A stretch of 64,000 nt of DNA, taken from assembly GCA_052034625.1 (NCBI GenBank), contig JBPOII010000005.1:1-64000 (forward strand), read 5' to 3'. Position 1 is the stretch's first letter; each line of letters starts with the position of its first letter. Below the pieces are notes generated by a model. The model was not told where the DNA came from, did no database searches, and worked only from the letters and a program-made list of their open reading frames with translations. Shown piece after piece: positions 19,301-27,670 of this stretch. A program made the translations under genes and the position numbers. The stretch comes from JAVBLP01 sp052034625. GTDB lineage: Bacteria > Elusimicrobiota > Endomicrobiia > Endomicrobiales > Endomicrobiaceae.

Positions 19301-22300
19301 TAAGTGTATCAGTTTTAATACGGTTTACCATCTTTATTCTTTCCGTATTGTCAAGAAGGACACGCCTAAGCTCTTCCAACGCCGTATTGCGCGCAGTTTC
19401 CACAAGGCGTTTTGCACCGTTAGATGCATAGAAAGGAGCTGATTTTCTGTAAAAACCCTGTCTTACATGGTCATTTATGGCATCACCTTTTATATAATCA
19501 TTTTCCAATATAAGTTTTACTCTTTCTTTGAGAGTCAGGTCTTCTTTAAAATTAAACTCATTTTGGACAAACTTAAGTTCTATTATTCTCTGCAGGTCAA
19601 AAATAGCTGAAAAACCGTCAGCATCGTGAATGAGCTGCACTTCAAGGTTATCTATGTGAGCCTGTGTAGGTTTATTCGGTTTAATTTTTTTATGTCCGAA
19701 GCAGATCATCTTCACTTTAGCAACATCAATCTTAACGGAATTTTCTGTTTTCTCTCTTTCCGGAATAACTTCTCCGCTTTCAGGGTTTATGTAAACTATA
19801 TGATTAAAACCTTTTTCCGGGTCAAGTTCATACCCTTCCATTCCTTCGGTAACATTAGAAAATATTGAATCTATCATATATGTCGAGTTTTTTTCATGAG
19901 AAGGTCTTGCTAAAATATTTGAAATATCGTGCATCATTGCGGCATAAGCTACGGCAGACAGATCAAAAGTCCCGTCTTTAAGACCTTCAAGCATATCTGT
20001 ATCGTATTCCATTATCCTGATGGCCTGAACGAGAACTTCAATTGAATGAAGTAAAGCATGATTGTGTACAACAGTTTTGTCCGAATAATACCTTCTGAAA
20101 TGATGTTCAGGAAGAGCATTATAAAGAAGCCTGATACCTGAGTAGCAACTTGCTTTAAGTTTGTTGGAAAGAGCATTAATTTCATCTTCTGAAAAATCTT
20201 TTCTGGCAAGCATCTCTCTGAAATTATCAAGCATAACATTAAAATTATAATCTACAATATCTCTTCTTTCTTGGTCTATTATGCCGCTTTTATTAAAGAT
20301 ATTATCCTTTCCTTGGTCATTTTGCATATAAACATCAAAAGAAGGTTTATTTGCTCTTTCCTCCGCGGAAGGTCTTATATTTGAGAAGAAGTATTTTTGG
20401 TTTGCAGCCATAATTTCCTGATGTTTTTCCGAAGCGTTTTTCAAATCCTCCAATTCATTCTTCAGTTCAATAAGTTCTTCTTCATAGTTGCTTTTAAGTC
20501 TTGAAACATACTGAATCTCCCTTTCATGTCTTTTTATGGATTCTGGGTTTGTGATAAGATAAAGATTGTTTACAAGATCTCTGTGATAAGCACTCAATCT
20601 TTCAATTTCTTTTTCATGTTGGGCGATATTATAGTTCACTTCCTCAATAGCAATTGGATATTTATCAGTGTTCAAATATGTTGTAATAATATGCATGAGA
20701 TCCGCTCTCTTCATATCTTTTCTGTTAACAAGTTCAGTAATGGCTTCTATCCCTATCGCATATTTACTTATCTTTCTCAAAAATTTATTATCGCTCTTTT
20801 TCCCGGAAGTATCTAATACCATTGAGAGTTTTTTTGAAACATCTTTCTTAACCCTGTCTTGGCGCTGCTCAATGGTTTCATTTTCATCTATATCGTAAAG
20901 GTCCATCATGCTTTCAAGAAGCATACTTATGTCATCAAGATTAAGTTTTTCTTCAAAAGCATCAAGTGTACTTGGTGGCATTTCACCCTCGAACTCGTGC
21001 TTTAGTTCGTGAACTATACCGACTTTAAGCATAGCCTTCATAAGATTATTGTCATCAATATCAAAAAGAGCTTTATTTACTCCTATTACGCCTTTATTCA
21101 TATAGTCAACAAAAAGATTAGGAGACTTATCAAAAGTGGCAATGACTATAGTTTCAGGAATTGCATTTATGGAATTTGATCCTTTTGCGGTTTTTAGCAT
21201 CTCTTCAAAATCTGACTCTGTTAGAATATCAGCCAACGAAGATTCAACAATGAATGTAATTTTTCTTTCATATAGTTCTATAGTGAATTTTTTTGCACTT
21301 CCGGCAAACAAAAGATTATCAAGCCTATGCTGCACCTGAAATTCATTACGCTCTTTTCCTTTAAGCAATAGGTCTAAAAAGGATGAAAATCTTACTTCAT
21401 CAGAATTCTGTATTGTTTTATCACGAATTGCTTCAGTACTGAAATACCTGTCTTGCACTTTCATATATTTGGCTCTTTGTATAGGCAGCATTTCATACAA
21501 AGCTCTTTTGTAGACCCTATCATAGAAATCAAGAAAAAGATCTTTTATAACAGTAAGTCCGGCATAATAAGCAACTGAAAACATTGGAGAGTCTGCTGTT
21601 CCTTCAACTTGACGATTGGAAAAAGATATCAGTCCGTTCTCAATTGGATATGTTAAAGTTATATGATCAGCCGTAACTTTTAACTCTCTTCCATCTATAG
21701 CAACAGATATTTTGTCATGTTCAATATTTTGAACATTATAAAGCCAGTTCTCAAGTATATCCTTTAAAGCTTGCGGCTCTATAGAAGTATAAGTCTCTCC
21801 GGAAGGATCTGTTTTAGAGTCAAAAGCAGCACTCTGAACCACAGCTTTTATTAGTATGTCGAAGTACGCCTCCCTGTTCTCTGCCGGGAGGAGAGGGTTT
21901 GCTGCAAGCATAAGCGGTATCGGGCTTAAAGCATTGGACATAAGACTTCTTGAGAATTTTGGACTGGTTGCCGAATTTATAGAAATAAGCTGATTATATA
22001 CATCAGGGAGTTGTGCTGAACTTACAACAGGGCTTATAACAACATAAGATATTTTATTTTGAGTAAGGATATCTACGACTGAAGAATGAAACCCTCCTGA
22101 AACAAAAACATTTACCTTGTTTTTTTTCTGTTGAGCTGTGTAGTTTTGGAGATTTTCCGAGAAATAAGTGTTTCTTAGTATATTCGTTGTATAATACAAA
22201 AAATATTCATTATCGTTAAGAATCGGCAATACCGAATCGGAATATTTTGGGAAGTATTCCGAAACTATCTCTTTATACACTTCTAAATTTGAAAGAAAAT

Positions 22301-23426
22301 ATGAAAACTCTTCTTCTGTCATACTTGTTTTTATGAATGAATTAAGCAGAAGTGTCATTTTTGACAGGATGATCATTTTAGCGGTCTCAAGCTGTTGAGA
22401 CGCTTCATCAAGTATGGCATTTATATAAGCCTCTTCATCTTTGTAAACCAGAAGGGGCATAGTATTCTTGATTTTATTTGAATATGCGAGGAATGAATAA
22501 AGATTAGGATATTTTTGTGCAAAAGCTGAAAAGTCTCCTTGAAGGACTATATTATATAATTCTTCAAAATAAGCATTTTGATCGGAAGCTTTCTCAGCGA
22601 GATTCTGAAAATCTTTGTATCCAAGCGTATTTTTAAGTTCTGATATATATTCGTCAAACTCTTTTGTTACTATTTTTGTATTAAGATTCTGTGAAGTGTG
22701 CTTAAGATCAACATAATTGCCCAGAAATTCGTAGTTATATATAGGCATTTTATATTCTTTTGACACTGAAAGAAGATCAGAATACCACTTTGCATCTCTT
22801 GAACCGGAAATAAGATTCGAGATATTGCCTATTTTTGATTTTGTTTTTCTGCTTACCTGCTTATTAAAATCTTTTAACGAAGATAGAACATATTCTTCAT
22901 TATCTATAAGATAAGCAGCTCTATAAATATTTTCAATATATTTATCCCAGTTCTCAACTCCGTATATATTATCCCTTTCTTTTTCAACAGCATAGAGTTC
23001 AACCCCGGTAAGCATTCCTCTTTCAAGAAGGTTCTCAACAGTTTTAGCTTTCAAGGTGTCGGGAATTGCAGATATCAGACCGATATCCGCTTTCCCTTCA
23101 GGAACACCTTCAAGGATAATTTTATCAATCCCTATGTTTTCATCAAGAGAAGCAATAATTTTTGAAATGTTTTTTTGTACACCCGGATTACAGTGCATAT
23201 CTTGTATATATACAAGCACATTTTCGCCGGGCACAACATTGGATTTCGTCACATAACCTGCGGACTTAGGAACTGCTTTTACTATCTTTTCTAAAGCATT
23301 GGACGAAAGGTTTTCTGCATTTTCTTTAGCAGCAAAAGAAAACTGCGGCATTAGTGAAGAAAAAAGAAAAATAACGGCAACCAACAATGATACTGTTTTA
23401 GTAAATCTAAAGTTGTAATTTTTCAT
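16335..23426 (-). CDS. Giant exported protein with protease-like, HD and phosphatase domains (2363 aa)
   Basis: ATG at 23426 follows GGCGGTG; an in-frame ATG 18 codons upstream lacks a ribosome site. Residues 1-33 are a signal peptide. About 50-460 is the domain shared with the other giant protein (QDMHCNPGVQKNI, EGVPEG, GGFH). Near 804 is HELKH, a zinc-protease HExxH motif. Residues 935-1008 are coiled coil. About 1100-1230 is an HD phosphohydrolase-like domain (HNHALLHS, AMMHDIS, IHDADG). About 1447-1535 is a calcineurin-type metallophosphatase (SDIHG, GDLIDRGPG, GNHDN). An Ala/Glu/Lys coiled coil at 1815-1880 and GGLHMHAILPIDEDG near 1912 together recall class III fructose-bisphosphatase. 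The C-terminus ends in ILSAA. Domain motifs are seen; substrates are unknown. It has its own promoter and terminator. Confidence 0.87.
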   Translation of the reverse strand: MKNYNFRFTKTVSLLVAVIFLFSSLMPQFSFAAKENAENLSSNALEKIVKAVPKSAGYVTKSNVVPGENVLVYIQDMHCNPGVQKNISKIIASLDENIGIDKIILEGVPEGKADIGLISAIPDTLKAKTVENLLERGMLTGVELYAVEKERDNIYGVENWDKYIENIYRAAYLIDNEEYVLSSLKDFNKQVSRKTKSKIGNISNLISGSRDAKWYSDLLSVSKEYKMPIYNYEFLGNYVDLKHTSQNLNTKIVTKEFDEYISELKNTLGYKDFQNLAEKASDQNAYFEELYNIVLQGDFSAFAQKYPNLYSFLAYSNKIKNTMPLLVYKDEEAYINAILDEASQQLETAKMIILSKMTLLLNSFIKTSMTEEEFSYFLSNLEVYKEIVSEYFPKYSDSVLPILNDNEYFLYYTTNILRNTYFSENLQNYTAQQKKNKVNVFVSGGFHSSVVDILTQNKISYVVISPVVSSAQLPDVYNQLISINSATSPKFSRSLMSNALSPIPLMLAANPLLPAENREAYFDILIKAVVQSAAFDSKTDPSGETYTSIEPQALKDILENWLYNVQNIEHDKISVAIDGRELKVTADHITLTYPIENGLISFSNRQVEGTADSPMFSVAYYAGLTVIKDLFLDFYDRVYKRALYEMLPIQRAKYMKVQDRYFSTEAIRDKTIQNSDEVRFSSFLDLLLKGKERNEFQVQHRLDNLLFAGSAKKFTIELYERKITFIVESSLADILTESDFEEMLKTAKGSNSINAIPETIVIATFDKSPNLFVDYMNKGVIGVNKALFDIDDNNLMKAMLKVGIVHELKHEFEGEMPPSTLDAFEEKLNLDDISMLLESMMDLYDIDENETIEQRQDRVKKDVSKKLSMVLDTSGKKSDNKFLRKISKYAIGIEAITELVNRKDMKRADLMHIITTYLNTDKYPIAIEEVNYNIAQHEKEIERLSAYHRDLVNNLYLITNPESIKRHEREIQYVSRLKSNYEEELIELKNELEDLKNASEKHQEIMAANQKYFFSNIRPSAEERANKPSFDVYMQNDQGKDNIFNKSGIIDQERRDIVDYNFNVMLDNFREMLARKDFSEDEINALSNKLKASCYSGIRLLYNALPEHHFRRYYSDKTVVHNHALLHSIEVLVQAIRIMEYDTDMLEGLKDGTFDLSAVAYAAMMHDISNILARPSHEKNSTYMIDSIFSNVTEGMEGYELDPEKGFNHIVYINPESGEVIPEREKTENSVKIDVAKVKMICFGHKKIKPNKPTQAHIDNLEVQLIHDADGFSAIFDLQRIIELKFVQNEFNFKEDLTLKERVKLILENDYIKGDAINDHVRQGFYRKSAPFYASNGAKRLVETARNTALEELRRVLLDNTERIKMVNRIKTDTLTTFYSDSDIERMLDVIQEIVDALKKVEKDPDAINELDDRTKEEKISPIPTFEYRDMANIIKSAATGGTVRLPKFVVMSDIHGADRRFEFLLKDMLNIDQSEKLTPETLKKALDDSDIDNLFILGDLIDRGPGPLRVIELIRALMESEKTRYIIGNHDNNAQMNILGVHLPFYDNYKGIDDDYEVRLNLGGTERVINVSSMLRLEHKAEADMLAVRQQYLDAAVSNREREAIMKNYEVAGIKTKGFWAKKFEEYVAYSDNEQEKIWNAEKMRAAALFQEMYGIDKLDMETGIDILNYPNSYTAQNKVIVEDEALYEWWRAMLGHNVQTIVFKGLGAVNKMSLNWWIDKHNEMEILRQKYPEHEAYWKEMDEMLTTIISSIKSKIESEMENGNWAWLVVDSIMYRNFESTEWYAFDWVFHSGWGDMVKGLLGARKAELEEIARKKEEIANEKDKEARRLQSEASKLMTSEQKVRSRILRDAKEAARAAQRAAAAAKKEAEYARNQIITYSNYFEDSFIVELMEFYKNNFNLFTIDSYGGLHMHAILPIDEDGDVAIGYVDKNGKMHTHDEVTGKRVKGLYYKGEYYSGPSILEGLYKMSVDVKLYDYNAPLSEILEAFTLINSIYADNTVAIKPQEISQDVINLGKRKNPNVSDEEALKIAFSIIAQKLGVPVIYAGHNTLSKLEEAGIGEVIFDPDNLPIIVNIDDDMSPKYGSRGSYKVISSILGILRAGFEGPKKGEKKYIQKELVKPSLFMEQMVKYAREKLLERQIYRIDNSIFINLSEGKGAMLSERSKLESLAGYEAETYNIEIVTNEDLFHGKINPDKFILGIKGLTEPVEVSVYESVTPTGVHLLQIVMDSDLEKQFQNAFYNQSKKVLLIAALKEFSRKHPDKKLFIHTDSTELFSKEVNSRWLEKVVFLKDRVNKDEDNVLMNITMLSEDVAEAISKTWGSRIIMEQIPLPVADTDRFEDATERYSNPSETIQSILSAA

Positions 23427-23468
23427 GTTTACACCGCCAAAATTTATAATTATAAATAATATATTATT

Positions 23469-23496
23469 ATTATAATACAAAGCACTTATATTTCAA
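23469..23496 (-). promoter_or_regulatory. Strong sigma70-type promoter for the 2363-residue giant gene
   Basis: On the minus strand TTGAAA (23491-23496) and a perfect TATAAT (23469-23474) are 16 bases apart. The predicted start near 23462 gives a leader of about 36 bases containing GGCGGTG. The -35 box overlaps the last codons of the preceding gene. With the terminator at 16275-16304 this makes the giant gene a monocistronic unit. Confidence 0.75.
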
Positions 23497-23755
23497 GCTT
23501 TTTTTCAATGAAAAAATTCCTGAAATAAAGCATAACATCAGCGGATACTAAAATAAAGTTTAATATATATAAACCAAGTACAAAATCAAGATTATAAACG
23601 CATTTATGTATTATACCGCTGGCATAACCGGCAAGCACTATAAGCATAAACCATAGACTTTTTCCTTTATTACTTCTTGATATATATGATTTATATATGG
23701 AAAAAGGCCATGCAAAACCGAAACTGATCATCATAAAAGCTTCAAAAACACTCAC
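23486..23755 (-). CDS. Small integral membrane protein, PQ-loop/SemiSWEET-like
   Basis: The protein has 89 residues with three predicted membrane segments: about 5-25, 33-50 and 58-78. The early FGFAWPFSIYKS..S...GKS pattern resembles small PQ-loop-like proteins found in many anaerobes, whose function is not established. The start is GTG at 23755 with GGGGAG five bases upstream. The spacing to the BaiN-like gene is one base, so the two are co-transcribed. Transport of a small metabolite is a guess from the fold family only. Confidence 0.7.
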   Translation of the reverse strand: MSVFEAFMMISFGFAWPFSIYKSYISRSNKGKSLWFMLIVLAGYASGIIHKCVYNLDFVLGLYILNFILVSADVMLYFRNFFIEKKLEI

Positions 23756-23756
23756 T

Positions 23757-24998
23757 TTACTCCCCCTCTATTGAAATACCGCACAAATATCCTGTTGAAA
23801 ATGCCGCCTGTAAATTAAAACCACCTGTTGGAGCATCAATATCTATAATTTCCCCGCAAAAATACAAGCCTTTTATTATTTTTGACTGCATTGTTTTCTG
23901 ATCTATTTCATCCGTTAATACCCCCCCTCTTGTTACTATGGCTTCTTTTATATCTTTTACTCCTGATACTTTAAAATGCATGTCAAAAAAACTTTTAAGC
24001 ATATTTTCTCTGTCTTTTCTGCTTATCTGTGAACATTTTTTTGTCATTTGCAGACTGCTGTAATTTATGAACGGCTTTATCATCTGTACAGGAAGAAGTT
24101 CCTTTAACATATCTTTCATTTGATAATGTCCGTATTTATCTATCTCTCTCAGCAGTCTTTTATCCAATTGCTCATAAGTCAATGCAGGTTTAAGATTTAT
24201 TGATATCAGAACTGCACCTCCTTCTTCAAGTTTTTCAAATATAAGTCCGCTTAAAGTTAATATTACGGGACCGTCAGCACCGAAAGAAGTAAATTCCATT
24301 TCCCCAAAATCACCAGCTATTTGTTTATCATTAAAAAGTATTGAAATTTTAACGTTTTTTAACTTCAAACCTTTTAATTCATGTAAATAAGGAGTGTCTA
24401 ATATTATAGGCACTAAAGCAGGAGATGGAGATTTTATTTTATGTCCCAAAGATTGTGCTATTGAATAACCGTCGCCTGTTGAGCCTGTGGAAGGATAGGA
24501 TATACCGCCGCAGGCAAGTACTACATTTTTTGAAACCATTTCATTGTTTTGGTCATCATAAACATAAAAAAGACCATCTGTTTTTTTTATGATACTTTTC
24601 GTATTAAAAGATGTTTTTATCTTTGAATATTTTTTGACATTTTTAACAAGGGCGTCTACGATATCAGACGCTTTATCACTTGTCGGAAAATAACGGCCGC
24701 CCCTTTCAAGTTTACATGGAACGCCGTTTGATTGAAAAAAACTTATTGTATCTTGATTTGAAAATGCTCTGAAAGAGCTGTAAAGGAATTTTCCATTCCT
24801 AAAACAGTTAACAAAATCATTTGTTTCAGCGGAATTCGTTAAATTACATCTGCCTTTGCCTGTTATGGAAAGTTTTATGCCGGCGCGGGATTTTTTTTCC
24901 AGAACCGCTATTTTCAAGCCTCTTTCTCCTGCTTTTACAGCGGCCATCATGCCGGCAGGTCCGGCACCTATGATAAGTGCATCATAGATCTCAGACAT
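23757..24998 (-). CDS. FAD-dependent oxidoreductase, BaiN/HI0933 family
   Basis: The protein has 413 residues. The N-terminal dinucleotide-binding motif GAGPAGMMAAVKAGERG (about 12-28) is followed by GKGRCNLTN (about 68-76), the hallmark of the HI0933/BaiN family. Near the C-terminus, GLYFCGEIIDIDAPTGGFNLQ is the matching family signature (written here with its key residues G, C, G, E and GGFNLQ). Members bind FAD; some reduce bile-acid intermediates, but most have unknown substrates. The start overlaps the upstream kinase stop by 8 bases, giving tight coupling. It is cytoplasmic, with no signal peptide. Confidence 0.9.
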   Translation of the reverse strand: MSEIYDALIIGAGPAGMMAAVKAGERGLKIAVLEKKSRAGIKLSITGKGRCNLTNSAETNDFVNCFRNGKFLYSSFRAFSNQDTISFFQSNGVPCKLERGGRYFPTSDKASDIVDALVKNVKKYSKIKTSFNTKSIIKKTDGLFYVYDDQNNEMVSKNVVLACGGISYPSTGSTGDGYSIAQSLGHKIKSPSPALVPIILDTPYLHELKGLKLKNVKISILFNDKQIAGDFGEMEFTSFGADGPVILTLSGLIFEKLEEGGAVLISINLKPALTYEQLDKRLLREIDKYGHYQMKDMLKELLPVQMIKPFINYSSLQMTKKCSQISRKDRENMLKSFFDMHFKVSGVKDIKEAIVTRGGVLTDEIDQKTMQSKIIKGLYFCGEIIDIDAPTGGFNLQAAFSTGYLCGISIEGE

Positions 24999-25548
24999 TT
25001 GAAGAAATCTTTTTCAAAAGTTCATCAATATTATTTTCTAGAACGGCGAGATTAGTAGAATCATTAATAAATGTTATGTCGGCCATAGAAGCAGTTTTTG
25101 TAAGCTGTTGTCCTGAACCTTCGCTTTGGGACTCTTTTTTTTCAAGCTCAATAAATTTATCAAGAGTTTGCGGATCTCCGCTGCGTTTTCTTGTCTGCAT
25201 TCTGTCAAAACGTACAGATACCGGAGCGTCAACATTTATAAGCACAAAATCTTTGTGTTTTTTAAGTTCCAGAACTTCGTCTGGATGTCTTATGGAAGTT
25301 ATACAATAATTTTTTCCTTCTTCAGTTTTTTGTAAAGCTTTTTTTGCAAGAATACCGTTCCCGTTCTCTGCTCTTAACTTCGTTCCAAAAACTATAAGAT
25401 TTTCCCTTGTAGCAGCTATGCCTTCTTCAGTCATAATTTCTCTTATTATGTCAGAAAGAGAAAAATGCATATATCCATGAGTTTTAACAATATATTCTGC
25501 AACAGTATCTTTACCGGAGCAATAAGAGCCTGTCAATCCGATTATCAT
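24991..25548 (-). CDS. P-loop nucleotide kinase-like protein
   Basis: The protein has 185 residues. Walker A GLTGSYCSGKDT sits at 4-15, followed by a lid-like RKRSGDP region near 128-134. It resembles dephospho-CoA kinase and the AAA-type kinases related to adenylate kinase. However, it is not a clear CoaE: the DVPLL-type motif of true CoaE is replaced by NVDAPVSVRFDRM. A nucleoside or cofactor phosphorylation role is likely; the substrate cannot be named. Its 3' end overlaps the BaiN-like start. GGGAGATTG lies just before the ATG. Confidence 0.75.
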   Translation of the reverse strand: MIIGLTGSYCSGKDTVAEYIVKTHGYMHFSLSDIIREIMTEEGIAATRENLIVFGTKLRAENGNGILAKKALQKTEEGKNYCITSIRHPDEVLELKKHKDFVLINVDAPVSVRFDRMQTRKRSGDPQTLDKFIELEKKESQSEGSGQQLTKTASMADITFINDSTNLAVLENNIDELLKKISSNV

Positions 25549-25581
25549 TTCAATCTCCCTTTATTAGAAAACTCACAATTC

Positions 25582-27126
25582 CTACTGATTTTTTTCGAAA
25601 GATTCGACGAAACTATCCATCTTTTTCTGCACATCTCTAAACGAATCTTCTGTTACAATTTCATAATTTTCAGCTTGTTTGTTCTTTTTATATATATTTA
25701 TATTAAAGTGAAGTTTTCCTGAGCGTTTCTCTACACTTCCTGAAATAATCATATCAGCATTTGAATCTTTCCATATTTCTTTAGCTGACTTTTCATCAAG
25801 AGCTCCGACAACAGGTGAAATGCGGTTGATTTCAAACTTATCCAAAACCTTGGAACTTCCGTTTTCGGTAATTGATTTCCTTAGAATCTGAGTGAAAGCA
25901 TTTACTTCACTTTCTGGCAATTTGTCAGAGTGGAGATCCATAACTGCAACAATTCCGGTCTTTTCTTTTACCTGAATAATTTCATCCTCTTCCTCATAAA
26001 CACCGGATCTAAACCCATAGCGTTCAAAATCATCGTTTTCTTCTTCGCCGACCGCTGGAGTTTCATTTTGGACGCTCTTTACCTGCAGCACAATACTTTC
26101 TGCTACGGGTAAAGGCTTAGAAATTTCCTCTCTCTCTTTTGATTTTTCTTTAATTTCTTTTTCGGGTTTTTCTTCATTTACGGCATAGCCGAACTTAATG
26201 CCGAGAGAAGCTCTGTGAGATTCGCCAAGATCACCGCTTGGAGAAAATGTATAATCAAAAGTCCAATCTTTGAATCTTGCACCAAAGCCGGCATTTATGC
26301 CGCCAAAACCGGGAACATTTTTCTGTTTGCCGTCATAACCTAACCTTAAACTTATATTTGTTTCTTCATTAGCTTTTAGCTCGTATTCTGCACCCATAGT
26401 AGGAAAAACATCATTATCGGAAGGAAAATTTATATCCGCTGAAAGCAAAAAAGCATCAAAAAACCGTTTTGAAGCTCCAAACTTAAACATTACAGGAAGC
26501 GATTCACTTTCTCTATTGTATTTTATATCAGTACCGACATTTTGGAGAACAGCTCCGAAAGAAGTAGTTTCATCATTTAAAGTGTAAATTGCTCCGATAT
26601 CAAATGCCGCAGCTGAAGCTGAAGCTGATATTATAGAATAAATATATTTAAAGCTCGCACCATAGTCAATTATTCCGTATTCTTCTACAAACACACTTCC
26701 GGCATATGATAAATAGACAGCAAACTCATACGGCGAAAAAGTATTCCCCGTAAAATTCCCCAAACTGTCAGTCTCATCAATATCCCCGTATGAAAGATGT
26801 TGTATAGCAATACCGAAAACACCGTATTCAGGAGTAGGCAAAGCAAATGATGCCCACTTATAAGCAATATCTTCAAAAGATGATGAATACATAAAAGAAA
26901 TTTCTTTTTTTAATATGGTGGCAAGCCCTGCCGGGTTCCAGTACATCATATCGGAAGCACCATCAGTAACAGAAGTATAAGCATTACCCATACCTATTGC
27001 CCTTGCGCCTACAGGCATTTTAAGAAAAGCCGCTGCCCTCGTACCAACATCCGATCTTGAAAAAGCCGATTCGGCAATTATAGGAACCGTTAAGCAAATG
27101 ATAAGAGACAGCAGTAATTTTTTCAT
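25582..27126 (-). CDS. PorV/PorQ-type outer-membrane barrel fused to a CsgG-like domain
   Basis: ATG at 27126 is chosen because it overlaps the YhcH stop (ATGA); the longer frame would run 20 codons into that gene. The product has 514 residues with a signal peptide (1-22). About residues 25-310 is a PorV/PorQ-like beta-barrel with the typical GARAIGMGNAYTSVTDGASD and WNPAGLA motifs. Charged linker sequence rich in Glu and Lys follows (about 320-395). About 395-510 resembles the CsgG/LpoB fold (VAVMDLHS, then VLDKFEINRI and SGSVEKRSG). PorV proteins act in outer-membrane transport or type IX-type shuttling; whether this one does is unknown. The fusion is notable. Confidence 0.8.
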   Translation of the reverse strand: MKKLLLSLIICLTVPIIAESAFSRSDVGTRAAAFLKMPVGARAIGMGNAYTSVTDGASDMMYWNPAGLATILKKEISFMYSSSFEDIAYKWASFALPTPEYGVFGIAIQHLSYGDIDETDSLGNFTGNTFSPYEFAVYLSYAGSVFVEEYGIIDYGASFKYIYSIISASASAAAFDIGAIYTLNDETTSFGAVLQNVGTDIKYNRESESLPVMFKFGASKRFFDAFLLSADINFPSDNDVFPTMGAEYELKANEETNISLRLGYDGKQKNVPGFGGINAGFGARFKDWTFDYTFSPSGDLGESHRASLGIKFGYAVNEEKPEKEIKEKSKEREEISKPLPVAESIVLQVKSVQNETPAVGEEENDDFERYGFRSGVYEEEDEIIQVKEKTGIVAVMDLHSDKLPESEVNAFTQILRKSITENGSSKVLDKFEINRISPVVGALDEKSAKEIWKDSNADMIISGSVEKRSGKLHFNINIYKKNKQAENYEIVTEDSFRDVQKKMDSFVESFEKNQ

Positions 27127-27581
27127 CTTTTTATAAGCTCCGAATTTATTTTTATTATGCATTTCTTTACCGGAGAATTTCCGCATAAAGGAGCATGGGC
27201 ATCTTCCGGAAAAAATAAAGAAAAATGCCTTTCATTAAGCCTTATATTAAAATCAGGTTTGTCATTATAGAATGCAATATCTTTTTTTTGATTATAATCA
27301 ATATAGATATCCTTACAATCAATTAGGCTTTTCCATCCGATTATGTCATAACCATCAATAATATACTGTAAATCTATATATTTTCTATGGACTTCAAGCT
27401 TTTGGTCATTTCTGGGTTTAGGCAACGAAGTTTCAACAATTGCATACATATCATCGCTGATTTGATATTTTTTTTCTGAAGATAATTTATTTATATTATC
27501 CTTAATAAAATTATGAGCTTTCTCAAGAGAAGAAAGGTTATTAAAATACAAACCTATATTTTTTATATTGTCTGTAATCAT
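27123..27581 (-). CDS. YhcH/YjgK/YiaL family cupin
   Basis: The 152-residue length is standard for the family (beta-galactosidase subunit beta-like). Typical features are a central EVHRKYIDLQYIIDG motif and a C-terminal FFPEDAHAP with metal-binding His. Relatives help process sugar acids such as sialic-acid derivatives; the substrate here is unknown. The stop overlaps the PorV-like start, so both are translated from one mRNA. A divergent promoter region separates it from the nitroreductase gene. Confidence 0.88.
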   Translation of the reverse strand: MITDNIKNIGLYFNNLSSLEKAHNFIKDNINKLSSEKKYQISDDMYAIVETSLPKPRNDQKLEVHRKYIDLQYIIDGYDIIGWKSLIDCKDIYIDYNQKKDIAFYNDKPDFNIRLNERHFSLFFPEDAHAPLCGNSPVKKCIIKINSELIKR

Positions 27582-27590
27582 AATTTCCTA

Positions 27591-27619
27591 TTGTGCAACT
27601 GTTTGAAGAATTATACAAT
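27591..27619 (+). promoter_or_regulatory. Possible promoter for the exported nitroreductase
   Basis: TTGTGC (27591-27596) and TACAAT (27614-27619) are 17 bases apart. The -10 box matches five of six positions, the -35 box only three. It lies in the divergent gap of 89 bases. Confidence 0.4.
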
Positions 27620-27670
27620 ATTAATGGTATTTCAGCAAAAATTTTTCAAGCCTTTTAAGGAGAAAATAAA

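Noticed and set aside
24991..25548. Calling the P-loop gene coaE (dephospho-CoA kinase)
   Set aside because: Only the Walker A region fits well; the central CoaE motif is missing, so the substrate was left open.
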